Source: Mariprofundaceae bacterium (GTDB taxonomy: Bacteria > Pseudomonadota > Zetaproteobacteria > Mariprofundales > Mariprofundaceae). From it: a stretch of 64,000 bases of DNA. The notes beneath the pieces were generated by a model. That model was not told where the DNA came from and searched no databases. It saw only the letters and a list, made by a program, of their open reading frames with translations. Positions within the stretch are counted from its first letter, which is position 1. Each line of letters begins with the position of its first letter. Location of the stretch: contig JAJFLC010000002.1 of the NCBI GenBank assembly GCA_021772895.1, positions 58,518-122,517 of the forward strand. Direction: 5' to 3'. A program made the position numbers and the translations under genes. Positions 10,146 to 18,891 of the stretch are shown piece by piece.

Positions 10146-11126
10146 ATGAATATTAGAGCAAAACTTATCGGAGGATTTACAGCAGCAGGCCTCATCATTT
10201 TTTCGGTGGATATCTACATGACCACTAAAATTGAAACAACAACGATTGAATCTATGGAATTCCATGGTCAATCACTTCAGCAAGTTCAGAGCATCTCATC
10301 TGAGACATTTGAAGCCATTCAGGAGAGTTTAGCCTATTTAATCTCAGGTGACTCAACCGAAAAAGATGAATTTCAAGCCTGGTTTAACAATTTTCAAACA
10401 CGTGCAGCCCTCTTCCAGCAAACCGCATTCACAAAACATAGCGATGAAGTATTGGAGAAAAACCTCTTTACCAAACTCATTTCACAACAAAAAAAGCTAG
10501 CCCAGCAGGCCGAAGTGTTATTCACGCAAAAAGAAATGTCCCAGCCTTTAAATCAACAGCTTTTTACACAATATGAAATGACCATCGATGAGCTTGCATC
10601 CACATTCAAAACACTCACCGAAATCGAACAAAATGAACTCAAATATGCTGAAAACAGAACGTCTGATCTCCTTAAACAATCAAAAATAAGTCTTTATATT
10701 CTTACCACACTCGCACTTTTCCTACTCGGTCTCCTAGCCTATTTCATCTCAACAAGAATTACTTCACCCTTGAAAAAAATGGCTCAGGCTATCACAGCCT
10801 ATGGCAAAGGAGATGAAACACCGTGGCCTGTCTATTTATTAAAGGATGAAGTTTCTGAACTTGGAAATGCATTTGGGAATATGATTAAAAACCTGAATAT
10901 TGCTCACAAGCAGAAAGAAAAACTCATCCAAGAGCTTCAAAGCACCCTCGCACAAGTAAAACAGTTGCAAGGCATTATTCCCATCTGTGCATACTGCAAA
11001 AAAATTCGCGATGATCAGGGTTCCTGGAGCCAGTTAGAAGTATACATCAATCAACACTCTGAAGCAGACTTCTCCCACGGCATATGCCCTGAGTGCAAAG
11101 ACTCACATTTTCAAAATAAAAGCTAA
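10146..11126 (+). CDS. HAMP-domain membrane sensor with C-terminal CxxC...CxxC module
   Basis: Membrane protein of 326 residues without a kinase or cyclase domain. Helix 1 (about 8-25) and helix 2 (about 180-203, SLYILTTLALFLLGLLAYF) enclose a helical periplasmic region. A HAMP domain (ISTRITSPLKKMAQAIT) and a short coiled coil follow. The last 50 residues contain PICAYCKKIRDDQGSW and GICPECKD. This two-CxxC end module, probably metal-binding, recurs at the end of many sensor proteins. ATG 10146 is preferred; a TTG at 10137 is also open, and neither has a strong ribosome site. Output partner unknown; the hybrid kinase just upstream on the same strand is a candidate (inference). Confidence 0.8.
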   Translation: MNIRAKLIGGFTAAGLIIFSVDIYMTTKIETTTIESMEFHGQSLQQVQSISSETFEAIQESLAYLISGDSTEKDEFQAWFNNFQTRAALFQQTAFTKHSDEVLEKNLFTKLISQQKKLAQQAEVLFTQKEMSQPLNQQLFTQYEMTIDELASTFKTLTEIEQNELKYAENRTSDLLKQSKISLYILTTLALFLLGLLAYFISTRITSPLKKMAQAITAYGKGDETPWPVYLLKDEVSELGNAFGNMIKNLNIAHKQKEKLIQELQSTLAQVKQLQGIIPICAYCKKIRDDQGSWSQLEVYINQHSEADFSHGICPECKDSHFQNKS

Positions 11127-11130
11127 GGAT

Positions 11131-11208
11131 GCTCTGAAAAAGCCAGAGTATCCGTGCGGGCCACCCATGGTCTTCGAAAAACTACATAGACGTATGTTTT
11201 TCAGAATG
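11131..11208 (+). repeat. Dispersed palindromic intergenic repeat, copy 1
   Basis: Starts with TCTGAAAAAGCCAGAGTAT and ends with a hairpin: GAAAAACTAC (11176-11185), loop ATAGAC, then GTA-T-GTTTTTC with one bulged T, then AGAAT. The same ordered parts occur at 17363-17475. It lies five bases past the HAMP sensor stop, so it may act as its terminator as well as being a mobile-repeat remnant. Confidence 0.6.
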
Positions 11209-11425
11209 CCCCTAAGAAAACAACCCTTAACAAATTAACAAGCGATTGAGAGGGCACATACATCAGTCAGCACAAAAATAGAATTATTGTAAGTTTATAG
11301 AAAAATACATTAAATTGACTAAATTCTATATTATTTAACAACTTTTTTTAAAAAATAAGCCAAAAACACTCTAAAATATTGCTGTTTAGTGATTTATTTT
11401 TTCAAAACTATTCATCATATTGAAA
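11209..11425. other. AT-rich intergenic stretch
   Basis: Between repeat copy 1 and the end of mnmA. It is strongly AT-rich, with runs such as ACTTTTTTTAAAAAAT near 11340-11356. No protein reading frame, tRNA or clear terminator was found. The two flanking genes converge here. Confidence 0.5.
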
Positions 11426-12535
11426 TCAATCTGCGGCACTAACAATACCACCGCCAAGCAGTTCACTGCCGCTGTAAAAAGCGGCCACCTGACCCGGCGC
11501 TGTCGGTTTCTGTGGTGTATCAAACACCAAATGCACACCCTCGCGCATCTCCAACTCACAAGCCGCTGGCTTCATCTGGTAACGTACTTTCACTTCGACC
11601 TTTTCGCCCTTCTCCGGCAAACGAATCCATGTGAGATCCTGCACATCCACCTGACTGATCATTGCATCTTCAGGCGGCGCAACCGTGACCCGAGCCAATG
11701 TTCCATCCAGCCCCACCACATGCCATGGCCCGCCCGGCAGCCCCAAACCTTTGCGCTGACCCAACGTAAAATGGGCAATGCCCTGATGTTTGCCCAATAC
11801 ATTGCCATCGGCATCAACAATATCACCTTCACGAAAGCCTGCCGTAGCACCCTCACGCTTGAGAAACACAATGCGATCACCTTCCGGGATAAAACAGATA
11901 TCCTGACTCTCGTGTTTATCCGCTGTTGGCAGATTATAATACACCGCCAGTTTGCGTGTATCCTCTTTCTCAAGATGACCGACAGGAAACAAAATGCGTG
12001 AAATCTGTTCACGCCCTGTGGTTGCCAGAAAATAGGTCTGATCTTTTTTTGCATCATCACCTTTAAAGATATGCACACCATCTTCCGCATCTTTTCGCTG
12101 CACATAATGGCCTGTTGCCACATATTCGGCTTCCAACTGATCCGCCACATCCAACAACGCACCAAACTTCACAAACCGGTTGCAACGTTCACACGGGTTC
12201 GGCGTACGTCCTGTTTCATAATCATGCACAAACGGATCAATCACATCACGGCGAAAACTCTCACGCATATCCATGCTATAAAATGGAATATCGATCAGAT
12301 CAGCCACACGCCGTGCATCATAAGAATCTTCCAGCGCACAACAGGTACCATGGCTTTTGCTATCATCACGTGTGTAATCCCAAACATTGAGAAACACACC
12401 AATAACATCCGCACCGGCTTCTTTAAGCAGCACCGCCATCACCGATGAATCCACCCCGCCACTCATGGCAGCAATCACACGCACACCTTTTAAGTATGAA
12501 AGATCGGGAATTAGCTTTTGAATTTCATTCGACAT
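11426..12535 (-). CDS. mnmA: tRNA-specific 2-thiouridylase MnmA
   Basis: Installs the 2-thio group on wobble uridine 34 of Lys, Glu and Gln tRNAs, using ATP and sulfur relayed from a cysteine desulfurase. The 369-residue length is normal. The PP-loop AAMSGGVDSSVMA lies near residue 25. The catalytic nucleophile Cys is in RTPNPCERCN, and the persulfide Cys is in ESQDICFIPEG. The C-terminal beta domain ends in FYSGSELLGGGIV. A TTG at 12541 opens the frame two codons earlier, but ATG 12535 is preferred. It stands alone on its transcript side, with the AlkD-like gene about 50 bases upstream across a tandem repeat. Confidence 0.96.
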   Translation of the reverse strand: MSNEIQKLIPDLSYLKGVRVIAAMSGGVDSSVMAVLLKEAGADVIGVFLNVWDYTRDDSKSHGTCCALEDSYDARRVADLIDIPFYSMDMRESFRRDVIDPFVHDYETGRTPNPCERCNRFVKFGALLDVADQLEAEYVATGHYVQRKDAEDGVHIFKGDDAKKDQTYFLATTGREQISRILFPVGHLEKEDTRKLAVYYNLPTADKHESQDICFIPEGDRIVFLKREGATAGFREGDIVDADGNVLGKHQGIAHFTLGQRKGLGLPGGPWHVVGLDGTLARVTVAPPEDAMISQVDVQDLTWIRLPEKGEKVEVKVRYQMKPAACELEMREGVHLVFDTPQKPTAPGQVAAFYSGSELLGGGIVSAAD

Positions 12536-12560
12536 CGGCAAAGCCTATCGCTCCCGCCAA

Positions 12561-12590
12561 AGAACAATCAAGAACAATCAAGAACAATCA
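12561..12590. repeat. Three perfect copies of a 10-base tandem repeat
   Basis: AGAACAATCA occurs three times head to tail, exactly filling 12561-12590 in the short gap between mnmA and the AlkD-like gene. The last copy runs into the stop codon of the minus-strand AlkD-like gene. A variable-number repeat is possible. Confidence 0.9.
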
Positions 12591-13727
12591 GGGAACGGAC
12601 AGTTCAAAATTCACATTCCCAAGCGCAACACCATTGATTAACAACGCAATAACATGTTCGCCTGAGTAATACTTTCGGGTTGTAATCTGCTTGAATGCAT
12701 GTGCTTTACGCACTTCAACAGATGCGTTTGGCTGTAATATAAGGGTCTTGAGTTTAAACACCTTGGCCGTAAGTTGTCCGCTTTTTTTCCTGTGATGAAC
12801 CGCATAATCCAGCACGATCTTTTGAACATCGGGTGATGTTGATTGCAGCACAATATCAAACACCGCACTTTCACCCAGACCAATCACATCATCTTGTAAT
12901 ACAAACGATTGCAGGGTCACTTTCGGATTGGATGTAAAACCAAGCAGTGCAAACACATCAGGATGCCCGGCTTTCACCAGGCTGCGCGTGGCATGGCGAA
13001 CCAGCCATTGTCTCTCTTTATGCTCTGGAATCTCTGTACCCGACGATTTGAGCCACTTCTGGCATATCGCAATCACCAGATCAGGATGATCTTTTGAAAT
13101 ATCATTCAGGTTATTTGCCACCGATCTCCGCACGTATTCACTCGCATCGTCTTTTAAAGATTCAAGCAGTGGCAACACAGGTGCAGGGTCAGCAATAAAG
13201 TGAGGCAATTGTTGTCCCCAGGGTAATCTTGGGCGCGTCCCTTCTGAAGCAAGGCGGCGAACATGTTCATCCGGATCACAGCACCACTGTTCGAGATGCT
13301 CAAATGTCATGGCCGGATGTCGTTCAATGAACGGTCGAATGGCAAACTCTGAAGAAAAAAGTGATGTCAGATGTTTTAAAACATTAAGTGACGTTGCCGG
13401 ATGATCCAAACCATGCACACCCACATAATCAGTCACCGGCCAGGCGGCAAACCAGCGCAACGGATCATTTTCATCACCATAATCCCAATGTGTTTTCATC
13501 TTCATCAGCAGGGCCGCAGTCGCTTCAAAATCATCAGGAAAATATTGATGCAACACTGCAATGAGATGATGAACACGCGCTTTAAGTTCCAGTGTTCCAA
13601 TGCCATTCAAAGCATCTTTACGAAATTTCTTAACGGGGAAGTCTTGAACACTCCGTGCAAGCGCAGCAATAATACGTTCAACCGCATCTTCACCAAGACC
13701 ATCTTTCATTAATCGTTGCTCAGTCAT
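12588..13727 (-). CDS. AlkD-like HEAT-repeat DNA alkylation repair protein
   Basis: Soluble all-helical protein of 379 residues resembling the AlkC/AlkD HEAT-repeat DNA glycosylases, which remove bulky or cationic alkyl bases. Repeated helical pairs are visible: VVHGLDHPA-like and HLTSLFSSEF segments, CCDPDEHVRRLASEGTRPR, LKDDASEYVRRSVANNLND and WLVRHATRSLVKAGHPD. The tryptophan-rich WDYGDENDPLRWFAAWPV near residues 96-113 is typical of this subgroup. The stop codon lies at the edge of the 10-base tandem repeat, so copy-number change there could alter the C-terminus. Function is inferred from fold resemblance only. Confidence 0.8.
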   Translation of the reverse strand: MTEQRLMKDGLGEDAVERIIAALARSVQDFPVKKFRKDALNGIGTLELKARVHHLIAVLHQYFPDDFEATAALLMKMKTHWDYGDENDPLRWFAAWPVTDYVGVHGLDHPATSLNVLKHLTSLFSSEFAIRPFIERHPAMTFEHLEQWCCDPDEHVRRLASEGTRPRLPWGQQLPHFIADPAPVLPLLESLKDDASEYVRRSVANNLNDISKDHPDLVIAICQKWLKSSGTEIPEHKERQWLVRHATRSLVKAGHPDVFALLGFTSNPKVTLQSFVLQDDVIGLGESAVFDIVLQSTSPDVQKIVLDYAVHHRKKSGQLTAKVFKLKTLILQPNASVEVRKAHAFKQITTRKYYSGEHVIALLINGVALGNVNFELSVP

Positions 13728-13806
13728 GTGGCAAAGCTACTCATGTAAGGCTTCATCTGCACCTGTCTCAGGATTCGACTGTTAATATTTAACCAAACAC
13801 AATGCA

Positions 13807-15045
13807 CTACTGTTTTAACAAACTCGCAATAAAAAAACCATCGTGATGCTCTGTTGGAAAAATCCGCTGGCTTGATTGCAGTTCAGGAAATTCTTCCACA
13901 ACCTGCTCATTCTCCTCCGGGTGAATGGAGCAAACAGCATAGACAAGCTGACCCCCCGGCTTCAATACACGCAGTGCTTCTGAAATCATCTTCTTCTGCA
14001 AGCTTGAATGGCGCACCACAGTATCTTTGTCATGCAAAAATTTTGCATCAGGATGCCGACGAATCACTCCCGATGCCGTACACGGTGCATCAAGCAGGAT
14101 CGCATCAATCGAGTAGTCCGGTATTTCCAGCGCTGTTGCATCGCCCTGGAGCACCGTCACGTTAGCAGCCTTCACACGTTCGAGGTTTTCCTGCAAACGG
14201 GGAATGCGCTTCTCACTCAATTCAACAGCAATCACTTCGGCTTTTGGATATTTGCGTGCAAGTAAAGCACTTTTACCGCCGGGGGCAGCACAAATATCGA
14301 GTATCTTATCCCCTGCTTTCACCTGTAATGTCAGCACGGCTTTTTGTGCCGCCTGATCCATCACCTGAAATTCTCCGGCCTCAAATCCGGGAAGGGATGT
14401 TACCGACGTTCCTGATGGCACTATCACCGCATGGGGTGACAACTCACCCTTCACAGCCTGCGAGTCGATTTTATCAACGCAGGATTCATCAAATTGAGCA
14501 TCAAACTTTGCCATCCAGACATCACGATCAGCAAACACGGCAAGCGACAACTCAGGCTTCTTTTGATTCGCCTCTGAGATTGCCTGAACCCCATCAACAC
14601 CAAACGCATCACGCCAGGATGAATAGATCCACCGGGGCAATTCAGCACGTTGATAAGGTTTCAATTTGGACGCGGCTTCAGCATTGGCAACTTTTCTCAA
14701 AATCGCATTCACCATACCTGAAGCTTTCGGATCGCGCGGTTTAACGGCATCTACCGTCTCACTCACAGCAGCATGAACCGGCACCCGCATATAACGAATC
14801 TGATAGACACCAACAAACAGAGAAAGGCGCGAAAATTCACCCGGTTTTTGTTTCAAATAACGCGAAAAATCAGCTTCCAGAGAGAAATAATGCCGAAGTA
14901 CACCATAAACCATCTCATGCAAAAGATGACGATCCCGGGATTCTTCAATCACTTCAACCATCAAATGATTGAGAACATCATCAGCCTTTCGATGTTTGTT
15001 CAGAACATGATCAAGCGCATCAATCGCAAGCATGCGGATATTCAA
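13807..15045 (-). CDS. rsmB: 16S rRNA (cytosine-967-C5) methyltransferase
   Basis: Methylates C967 of 16S rRNA with S-adenosylmethionine. The 412 residues comprise an N-terminal NusB-like helical domain (about 1-140) and a C-terminal Rossmann methyltransferase. The methyltransferase has DICAAPGGKSALLA, the catalytic-loop DAPCTASGVIRRHPD, and LVYAVCSIHPEEN with the second catalytic Cys. The start is a TTG at 15045 preceded by GAGG; it overlaps the fmt stop by four bases (TTGA). ATG 15033 is an in-frame alternative. The order def-fmt-rsmB is a classical proteobacterial operon. Confidence 0.95.
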   Translation of the reverse strand: MNIRMLAIDALDHVLNKHRKADDVLNHLMVEVIEESRDRHLLHEMVYGVLRHYFSLEADFSRYLKQKPGEFSRLSLFVGVYQIRYMRVPVHAAVSETVDAVKPRDPKASGMVNAILRKVANAEAASKLKPYQRAELPRWIYSSWRDAFGVDGVQAISEANQKKPELSLAVFADRDVWMAKFDAQFDESCVDKIDSQAVKGELSPHAVIVPSGTSVTSLPGFEAGEFQVMDQAAQKAVLTLQVKAGDKILDICAAPGGKSALLARKYPKAEVIAVELSEKRIPRLQENLERVKAANVTVLQGDATALEIPDYSIDAILLDAPCTASGVIRRHPDAKFLHDKDTVVRHSSLQKKMISEALRVLKPGGQLVYAVCSIHPEENEQVVEEFPELQSSQRIFPTEHHDGFFIASLLKQ

Positions 15046-16016
15046 GATACCTCACGACCTGCAAGAAGATCACCTTTTTTCAACTGTGCACCACGAAGAA
15101 AAGCATCCGCACCCATCACCTGCTTACCTTCCGGCTGCACTTCCAGCATGCGGTAAACTGAACCGCTCCCGGAAGCAGCATCACCACAGGCAATATCCAG
15201 ATGTGTATCATCGGCCACAGTTCCAGCCACGAAGTTGGCTGAACCATGTACAACTTCACCCCGTACAATTTTCAACCATTTACCACGAAACATCGTCCTT
15301 GCTCCCGGTTTGGGAGAAAAACAACGCACGGTGCGGTCAATCAACTCAGCCGACTGCGACCAGTCAATCACTCTCTCATCACTGCTGAGCTTTTTTGCAT
15401 AGGTGGTTTGAGATGCATCCTGAGATACCGGGGCCAACGCCCCGGAAACAATACCCGCCAATGAATCAACCAACAGCTTTGCCCCCATATCGGCAAGCGA
15501 AAACCAGAGTTCAGCACCTGTTGTTTGCTTCGTGATGGGCAATCTGGATTCAGCATAGACACCACCGGTATCAAGCCCTTCTTCCATCTGCATGATTCCC
15601 ACACCTGTTTCAGCATCACCTGCCAACAATGCACGTTCAATCGGTGCAGCGCCTCTCCACCGGGGAAGCAGCGATGCATGTACATTGATCGGTGCTACAG
15701 CAGGTGCATCCAGCCATGATTTAGGTAAAATCATACCAAACGCGACCACCACCAGAACATCGGCCTTTTTAGCTTGCATCCACACAAGTGCTTCCTGATT
15801 ATTTTTCAACGATTCAGGTGTAATCACATCAATACCGGCAGCCAGTGCAGCTTTCTTAACCGGGGATGGTGTCAGTTTCATACCACGTCCCGCCTTGCGA
15901 TCCGGCTGAGACACAACACCCACAACGTCGATGCCTTCAGCATCCAGCAATGCACGCAAACAACCCACCGAAAAAGCAGGTGTTCCAGCAAAGACAACGC
16001 GAATAGAAGATTTCAC
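15042..16016 (-). CDS. fmt: Methionyl-tRNA formyltransferase
   Basis: Formylates initiator Met-tRNA using 10-formyl-tetrahydrofolate. The 324-residue length is normal. VVFAGTPAFSVGCLRAL opens the fold. NVHASLLPRWRGAAPIERAL carries the catalytic Asn-His, and GVGIMQMEEGLDTGGVY supplies the partner Asp. The start is a GTG at 16016 with only a weak ribosome site. The gene lies 25 bases after def and overlaps rsmB by four bases, so the three are almost certainly co-transcribed. Confidence 0.96.
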   Translation of the reverse strand: MKSSIRVVFAGTPAFSVGCLRALLDAEGIDVVGVVSQPDRKAGRGMKLTPSPVKKAALAAGIDVITPESLKNNQEALVWMQAKKADVLVVVAFGMILPKSWLDAPAVAPINVHASLLPRWRGAAPIERALLAGDAETGVGIMQMEEGLDTGGVYAESRLPITKQTTGAELWFSLADMGAKLLVDSLAGIVSGALAPVSQDASQTTYAKKLSSDERVIDWSQSAELIDRTVRCFSPKPGARTMFRGKWLKIVRGEVVHGSANFVAGTVADDTHLDIACGDAASGSGSVYRMLEVQPEGKQVMGADAFLRGAQLKKGDLLAGREVS

Positions 16017-16041
16017 TTTTTAACCATTTTCAATCGAAACT

Positions 16042-16596
16042 TTAAGAATTTTCAATTTTTTTACGTTTTTTCAGCTTCTTTTTGATCATATTTTGCTTCA
16101 GGCGAGACAGTTTATCGATAAAAAGTATGCCATCGAGGTGATCAAATTCATGTTGCAATGCGACAGCCTGAAAGCCCTCAAAATCCGCTTCATGGGTCTC
16201 ACCTTCCGTATCCTGCCAGCGCAGACGGACAGCCGCAGGGCGTTCAACATCCTCATACACCTCAGGCACCGAAAGGCAGCCTTCTTCCCAACTAACCAAT
16301 GTATCAACTTTCCATGTGAACTCAGGATTGATCCAAACCTTCAAATTGCGTGCAGCAACAGGTTCGCCACCTTTTTCATGACGCACCTCATCGCTGCGCC
16401 AGTCCGTATCGGTGATGGCAATGCGCAACGGCACACCCACCTGAGTCGCCGCAAGGCCAACGCCCGGCGCATCGTACATCGTATCAGCCATATCCTGAAT
16501 CAAAGTATTCACTTCATCCGTAAGCGGAAATGTGACCCGTTTAGCTACCTCACGCAGCTTATCATCCGGGTATATTAAAATCTCTCGAATCGCCAT
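16042..16596 (-). CDS. def: Peptide deformylase
   Basis: Removes the N-formyl group from nascent proteins using a bound metal. The 184 residues show all three family motifs: GVGLAATQVG, EEGCLSVPEV (metal-binding Cys) and QHEFDHLDG (two metal-binding His and the catalytic Glu). The C-terminus is a lysine-rich helix (IKKKLKKRKK), a little more basic than usual. An earlier GTG at 16605 is open, but ATG 16596 with AGGG eight bases upstream fits the family start MAIREIL. It leads the def-fmt-rsmB operon. Confidence 0.96.
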   Translation of the reverse strand: MAIREILIYPDDKLREVAKRVTFPLTDEVNTLIQDMADTMYDAPGVGLAATQVGVPLRIAITDTDWRSDEVRHEKGGEPVAARNLKVWINPEFTWKVDTLVSWEEGCLSVPEVYEDVERPAAVRLRWQDTEGETHEADFEGFQAVALQHEFDHLDGILFIDKLSRLKQNMIKKKLKKRKKIENS

Positions 16597-16776
16597 GAGG
16601 CGCACCCTATCTGATGGTATGCGCGCATGTCAGCACTGTTTGTATGCTTTTTTAACAAAGCTTCATCTCTCACAGTGGAATTTTCACACCCGTGATGCAG
16701 ATCTTCCGCATTGTTGCCAATCTCAGGCAACCTAAACTGTTGATGTAAAGGGAGCCCTTCCCAAAGGAGAATTGTT

Positions 16777-17325
16777 ATGAAAAACGTCTTCATGATTGCG
16801 GTGCTACTAAGTTCAGCACTCTTCGTTTCATCCATCAGCACCCATGCCGCATCGTATCAGGATCAAGCCATGATCACCGGTGCCATCGTCGGTGGTGCCA
16901 GCGGAGCCATCATCGGTTCAAACCATCACCAGGCCGTAGAAGGTGCTGTTTTTGGTGCAGTACTCGGAACCGTTGCCGGTGCCATCATCGGTAACCAGCG
17001 TCAACCTGCTGTGGCCTATCATCATCCACGGCCTCAACGTAGCCATGTTATAAACAAACATAGACACCGGGCGCACAAAGCGAACCACAATCGCTACAAT
17101 CATCATAAACATGACTATCAAAGCCACCATCATAAAGCTAAACACGATTTGCATCATCGCCATGATCGTTACATCGCTCAAGGTTATGGTCACCGGAATG
17201 AAAATCGCTGGCGTGATTCCCGTACAGCAAAACGCCATGCATACCGTGATGGTCAACGTAATCATGAAAAACGCCGCTATGAGCGTCATGAACGCAGGAA
17301 TCACAGAGATCATGACGATTCCTGA
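16777..17325 (+). CDS. Exported glycine-zipper protein with long His/Arg-rich tail
   Basis: 182 residues. A signal peptide covers about 1-24 (cleavage after THA-A). A glycine-zipper hairpin at about 30-72 (ITGAIVGGASGAIIG, AVFGAVLGTVAGAIIG) probably inserts into a membrane. The final 100 residues are packed with His, Arg, Asn and Lys (HHKHDYQSHHHKAKHD). Such zippers occur in Rcn-like, OmpA-associated and surface-antigen proteins. The tail could bind metal ions or nucleic acid; this is inference. AAAGGAG lies seven bases before the ATG. No close family name is recognised beyond the glycine zipper. Confidence 0.8.
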   Translation: MKNVFMIAVLLSSALFVSSISTHAASYQDQAMITGAIVGGASGAIIGSNHHQAVEGAVFGAVLGTVAGAIIGNQRQPAVAYHHPRPQRSHVINKHRHRAHKANHNRYNHHKHDYQSHHHKAKHDLHHRHDRYIAQGYGHRNENRWRDSRTAKRHAYRDGQRNHEKRRYERHERRNHRDHDDS

Positions 17326-17362
17326 TACCGATATTTTTTTCTGGTATATACAACCAGGGACG

Positions 17363-17475
17363 TTCTGAAAAAGCTAGAATACCCGTGCAGGCCATGGATG
17401 GCCTGCCAAAATCATGCACGCTAAGTGTTTGTCTTTGCGTGCTGAAAAACTACATAGACGTAGTTTTTCAGAATA
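17363..17475 (+). repeat. Dispersed palindromic intergenic repeat, copy 2
   Basis: Begins TCTGAAAAAGCTAGAATACC and ends TTTTTCAGAAT, giving inverted ends around an internal hairpin. Compared with copy 1 at 11131-11208, the two ends are conserved while the middle is about 35 bases longer here. It follows the glycine-zipper gene. Confidence 0.6.
17442..17471 (+). terminator. Perfect 12-base-pair hairpin inside repeat copy 2
   Basis: CTGAAAAACTAC pairs exactly with GTAGTTTTTCAG around a six-base loop (ATAGAC). It lies about 115 bases past the glycine-zipper stop. The T run is inside the stem rather than after it, so it is a weak intrinsic terminator at best; it is mainly the palindromic core of the repeat. 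Confidence 0.4.
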
Positions 17476-17490
17476 TCATTAGCTATAAAA

Positions 17491-17512
17491 GCCCACCGGT
17501 TTTCCGGTGGGC
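17491..17512 (-). terminator. Intrinsic terminator of pilU, possibly bidirectional
   Basis: GCCCACCGG and CCGGTGGGC form a perfect nine-pair GC-rich stem with a TTTT loop. On the minus strand the stem is followed by TTTTAT, which suits termination of pilU, whose stop is at 17579. Confidence 0.7.
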
Positions 17513-17578
17513 CTTAACGTTAATCATCAATGATATCAGTCAAATTGATTGATCATTTAGCGATCATCCATCCATGAA

Positions 17579-18769
17579 TTAATCAGCGTTGGGATCGCTC
17601 GAATCAATTTCAAGTTTATAACCGCTCTGCTCACTTCCTTCGCCGGACGCAAGAATCTGATCAATGCCACTTGCATCATCTTCTGAAGTTTCAAGTTTAT
17701 CCATTTTCATCAGCAAACGAAGGTTGTTTGGAGAGTCTGAGTTCCGCAAAGCTTCCACCTCTGCAATACGTCCATCCTTCCATAGCTGCAACAGAGCCTG
17801 ATCGAATGTCACCATGCCATACTGCGAACCACCTTCCATCGTCTCTTTAATGGCACCAATATCACCTTTCAAAATAAGATCAGAAACGCGCGGTGTATTC
17901 ACCAAAACCTCAATCGCAACAGCCCGTTTACCATCCACAGTTTTGACCAGCCGCTGTGACAGAATCGCTTTCAGATTCATCGCCAGGTTCATATAAATCT
18001 GTTGATGCTGCTCCTCAGGAAAAAAATTCAGAATGCGTTCGATAGCCTGATTGGCATTGTTTGCATGCAGTGTTGCCATCGCCAGATGTCCTGTCTCAGC
18101 AAAGGCAATCGAATGTTCCATCGTATCCCGTTCTCGAATCTCCCCCAGCAAAATGACATCCGGTGCCTGACGCAGTGTATTTTTCAAGGCAGACTGAAAT
18201 GAAATGGTATCCGTGCCGACTTCGCGCTGTGTTACAAAACATTTTTTATGTTTATGCATATATTCAATCGGATCTTCGATGGTAATAATGTGTCCAGCCT
18301 GATTGCTGTTTCGCCAATCAACCATCGCTGCCAGAGAGGTGGATTTACCCGAGCCTGTGCCACCCACCATCAACACCAGACCACGCGCTGTCATCGAAAT
18401 CTCTTTGAAGACATCCGGGAGTTTCAAATCATCGATACTTGCGATTTCTGTGGTAATTTGTCTGATCACAAGGCCAACGGAGCCCCGTTGCCGATAAATA
18501 TTCACACGGAACCGGCCCAAACCCGGGTAAGCAGCAGACACATTCATCTCCATATCTTCAGAGAATGCGGCTTTTTGTTTCTCTGTCATGAGCGCCCCGG
18601 CCAGTTTCTCCGTATTGATCGGTGTCAAATCTTCATCGCCAAGCCTGCGGAGCACGCCATTGATCCGATAACCCGGTGGTGCGCCTACGGTCAGATAAAG
18701 ATCGGATGCGTCTTTCTCTACCATCACCTTAAGCAACTTTCGAATTGAAAACTTCTCTTCAGGCTCCAT
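17579..18769 (-). CDS. pilU: Type IV pilus retraction ATPase, PilU type
   Basis: Hexameric ATPase that helps PilT depolymerise type IV pili. Of 396 residues, an N-terminal PAS-like domain (about 1-100) has KDASDLYLTVGAPPGYRING. A RecA-like domain follows with Walker A GGTGSGKSTSLAA, the Asp box IITIEDPIEYMH, LRQAPDVILLGEIR and the His box ETGHLAMATLHANNA. The sequence is closer to PilU than PilT: it has MHKHKKCFVTQREVGTDT, a NNLRL(L)MK ending and a long acidic tail of about 40 residues. The frame opens at 18814, but AAGGAG seven bases before ATG 18769 fixes the start. No pilT lies beside it here. The neighbouring c-di-GMP relay could control pilus behaviour (inference). Confidence 0.92.
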   Translation of the reverse strand: MEPEEKFSIRKLLKVMVEKDASDLYLTVGAPPGYRINGVLRRLGDEDLTPINTEKLAGALMTEKQKAAFSEDMEMNVSAAYPGLGRFRVNIYRQRGSVGLVIRQITTEIASIDDLKLPDVFKEISMTARGLVLMVGGTGSGKSTSLAAMVDWRNSNQAGHIITIEDPIEYMHKHKKCFVTQREVGTDTISFQSALKNTLRQAPDVILLGEIRERDTMEHSIAFAETGHLAMATLHANNANQAIERILNFFPEEQHQQIYMNLAMNLKAILSQRLVKTVDGKRAVAIEVLVNTPRVSDLILKGDIGAIKETMEGGSQYGMVTFDQALLQLWKDGRIAEVEALRNSDSPNNLRLLMKMDKLETSEDDASGIDQILASGEGSEQSGYKLEIDSSDPNAD

Positions 18770-18891
18770 AGCAGACTCCTTTTTCATACTTTTTGATCCA
18801 AGATCAGGCATCACATTGAGGTCACACAGAAATTGTTAAACGCTACAGCCCCAATCAAAATCAATAAGTAAATAAGCGATAAGCAATATTG

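Noticed and set aside
11420..12001. 193-codon plus-strand frame over mnmA
   Set aside because: Antisense to the conserved core of mnmA with no recognisable protein features.
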